From: a virus
IMG/VR virus record: IMGVR_UViG_3300022602_000024
Span: 797-64,796 of that record
DNA: 64,000 nt
Reading direction: 5' to 3' (one strand)
Shown here: one piece after another, positions 63,325 through 64,000 of the stretch
Layout of the letters: each line of letters opens with the position of its first letter
Numbering within the stretch: position 1 is the stretch's first letter
Made by a program: the position numbers and the translations under genes
Notes under the pieces: generated by a model
The model's database searches: none
Told to the model about the DNA's origin: nothing
The model's input: the letters and a program-made list of their open reading frames with translations, nothing else

Positions 63325-64000
63325 GGGTGCGGTTGTATTTGCGTTCAATACCGTAGTTGATTATGTCGCTATTGCAGATCAAACCAGCAGACTAATCGCA
63401 CACAAGTTGCAACTGCCTGTGACATTGATTACAGATGCTGCCGCAGATCCAAAATTTGCTTACGATAAAATCATAAGAATCAATAACGATCCTACGTCGG
63501 AAAATCAACGAGTAGACTCGGATCACACAGTAACAGAATGGCGCAACTTTGGGAGATATCTTGCATATGAACTTACACCGTATGATGACACTATTTTGCT
63601 TGATACAGATTATCTGGTACTCGATTCTAGCCTTAACACCTTATTTGAGACAGATTTTGACTACCGGTTAATGCATCATAATAAAACTCCTAAGGGCGCA
63701 GACTACGAAATGATGGGACCAACTAGTTTACCGTTTGTTTGGGCCACTGTGGTCCTGTTTAGAAAAACAGAAAAGAGTCGATTGTTTTTCAATTTGGTTG
63801 GGCGCATACAACGTCATTATCATTATTATCGTTTGTTGTATAACATACAAGATCGTAATTTTAGGAATGATTTTGCGTTTGCTATTGCCAACAACATCAT
63901 TAACGGTTATAACTTAAACGAATCGCAAAGTATACCATGGCCCATGTTTACCATAGACGAAAAAATAGTTGATATAAGGGCAGACGGCCATATACTTAGA
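63293..64000 (+). CDS. Putative GT-A-like glycosyltransferase, partial (C-terminus beyond window)
   Basis: An ATG at 63293 opens a frame (MKNSNELEKSRGAVVFAFNT) that stays open to the right edge, giving 236 visible residues. GAVVFAFNTVVDYVAIADQT followed by HKLQLPVTLITD resembles the nucleotide-sugar-binding start of GT-A enzymes. TILLDTDYLVLD contains a DxD motif expected to bind metal and sugar nucleotide. Later segments ATVVLFRKTEKSRLFF and FRNDFAFAIANNIING fit the acceptor side. Similar proteins occur in aquatic T4-like phages without a tested function. The start overlaps the previous gene by 32 bp. Enzyme class is inferred; donor and acceptor are unknown. Confidence 0.6.
   Translation, partial: MKNSNELEKSRGAVVFAFNTVVDYVAIADQTSRLIAHKLQLPVTLITDAAADPKFAYDKIIRINNDPTSENQRVDSDHTVTEWRNFGRYLAYELTPYDDTILLDTDYLVLDSSLNTLFETDFDYRLMHHNKTPKGADYEMMGPTSLPFVWATVVLFRKTEKSRLFFNLVGRIQRHYHYYRLLYNIQDRNFRNDFAFAIANNIINGYNLNESQSIPWPMFTIDEKIVDIRADGHILR

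Overview
The window is part of the genome of a large contractile-tailed phage of the T4-like type. The evidence is the set of recognisable T4-family genes: portal gp20, prohead protease gp21, scaffold gp22, major capsid gp23, baseplate proteins gp48, gp53, gp5-like, gp25 and gp6, hub-assembly gp26, recombination nuclease gp46/gp47 and late sigma factor gp55. The base composition is AT-rich. Long low-complexity fibre proteins, a very large gene after gp6 and several fibre modules resemble T4-like phages of aquatic bacteria more than T4 itself. The host cannot be named from this sequence.

Layout. (1) 1-11698, minus strand: fibre or structural genes, including a 1935-residue protein built of tandem repeats and the start of another protein with 87-bp DNA repeats. 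(2) 11798-19769, minus strand: head region with several small genes, gp23, gp22, gp21, an acidic prohead-core protein, a small linker gene and portal gp20. (3) 19802-22408, minus strand: a probable tape-measure protein carrying a Zn-peptidase-like motif. (4) 22459-23522, plus strand: gp26 and a small -1-frame ORF joined by a canonical slippery heptamer, arranged like a tail-assembly chaperone pair. (5) 23523-23946: a hairpin-rich non-coding gap between converging genes. (6) 23947-30599, minus strand: GIY-YIG endonuclease, two paralogous PLP aminotransferase-like genes around a small unknown gene, gp46, gp47 and gp55. (7) 30724-62910, plus strand: the baseplate and distal fibre module gp48-gp53-hub-gp5-lysozyme-like-gp25-gp6, a 3801-residue protein, then fibre and adhesin proteins, one of which contains a complete subtilisin-type catalytic domain. 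(8) 62977-64000, plus strand: a small conserved gene behind a strong sigma70-type promoter and a partial glycosyltransferase-like gene.

Expression logic. Many structural genes are preceded by copies of ATAAATA close to the T4 late promoter TATAAATA, which fits the presence of gp55. The gp55, gp47 and 62977 genes instead have sigma70-like -35/-10 boxes, suggesting early or middle expression by host polymerase. Perfect or near-perfect hairpins with T-runs end several minus-strand units. The most unusual elements are the PLP-enzyme cassette, the subtilisin-bearing fibre protein, the gp26 frameshift arrangement, the peptidase-like tape measure and the giant composite gene downstream of gp6.
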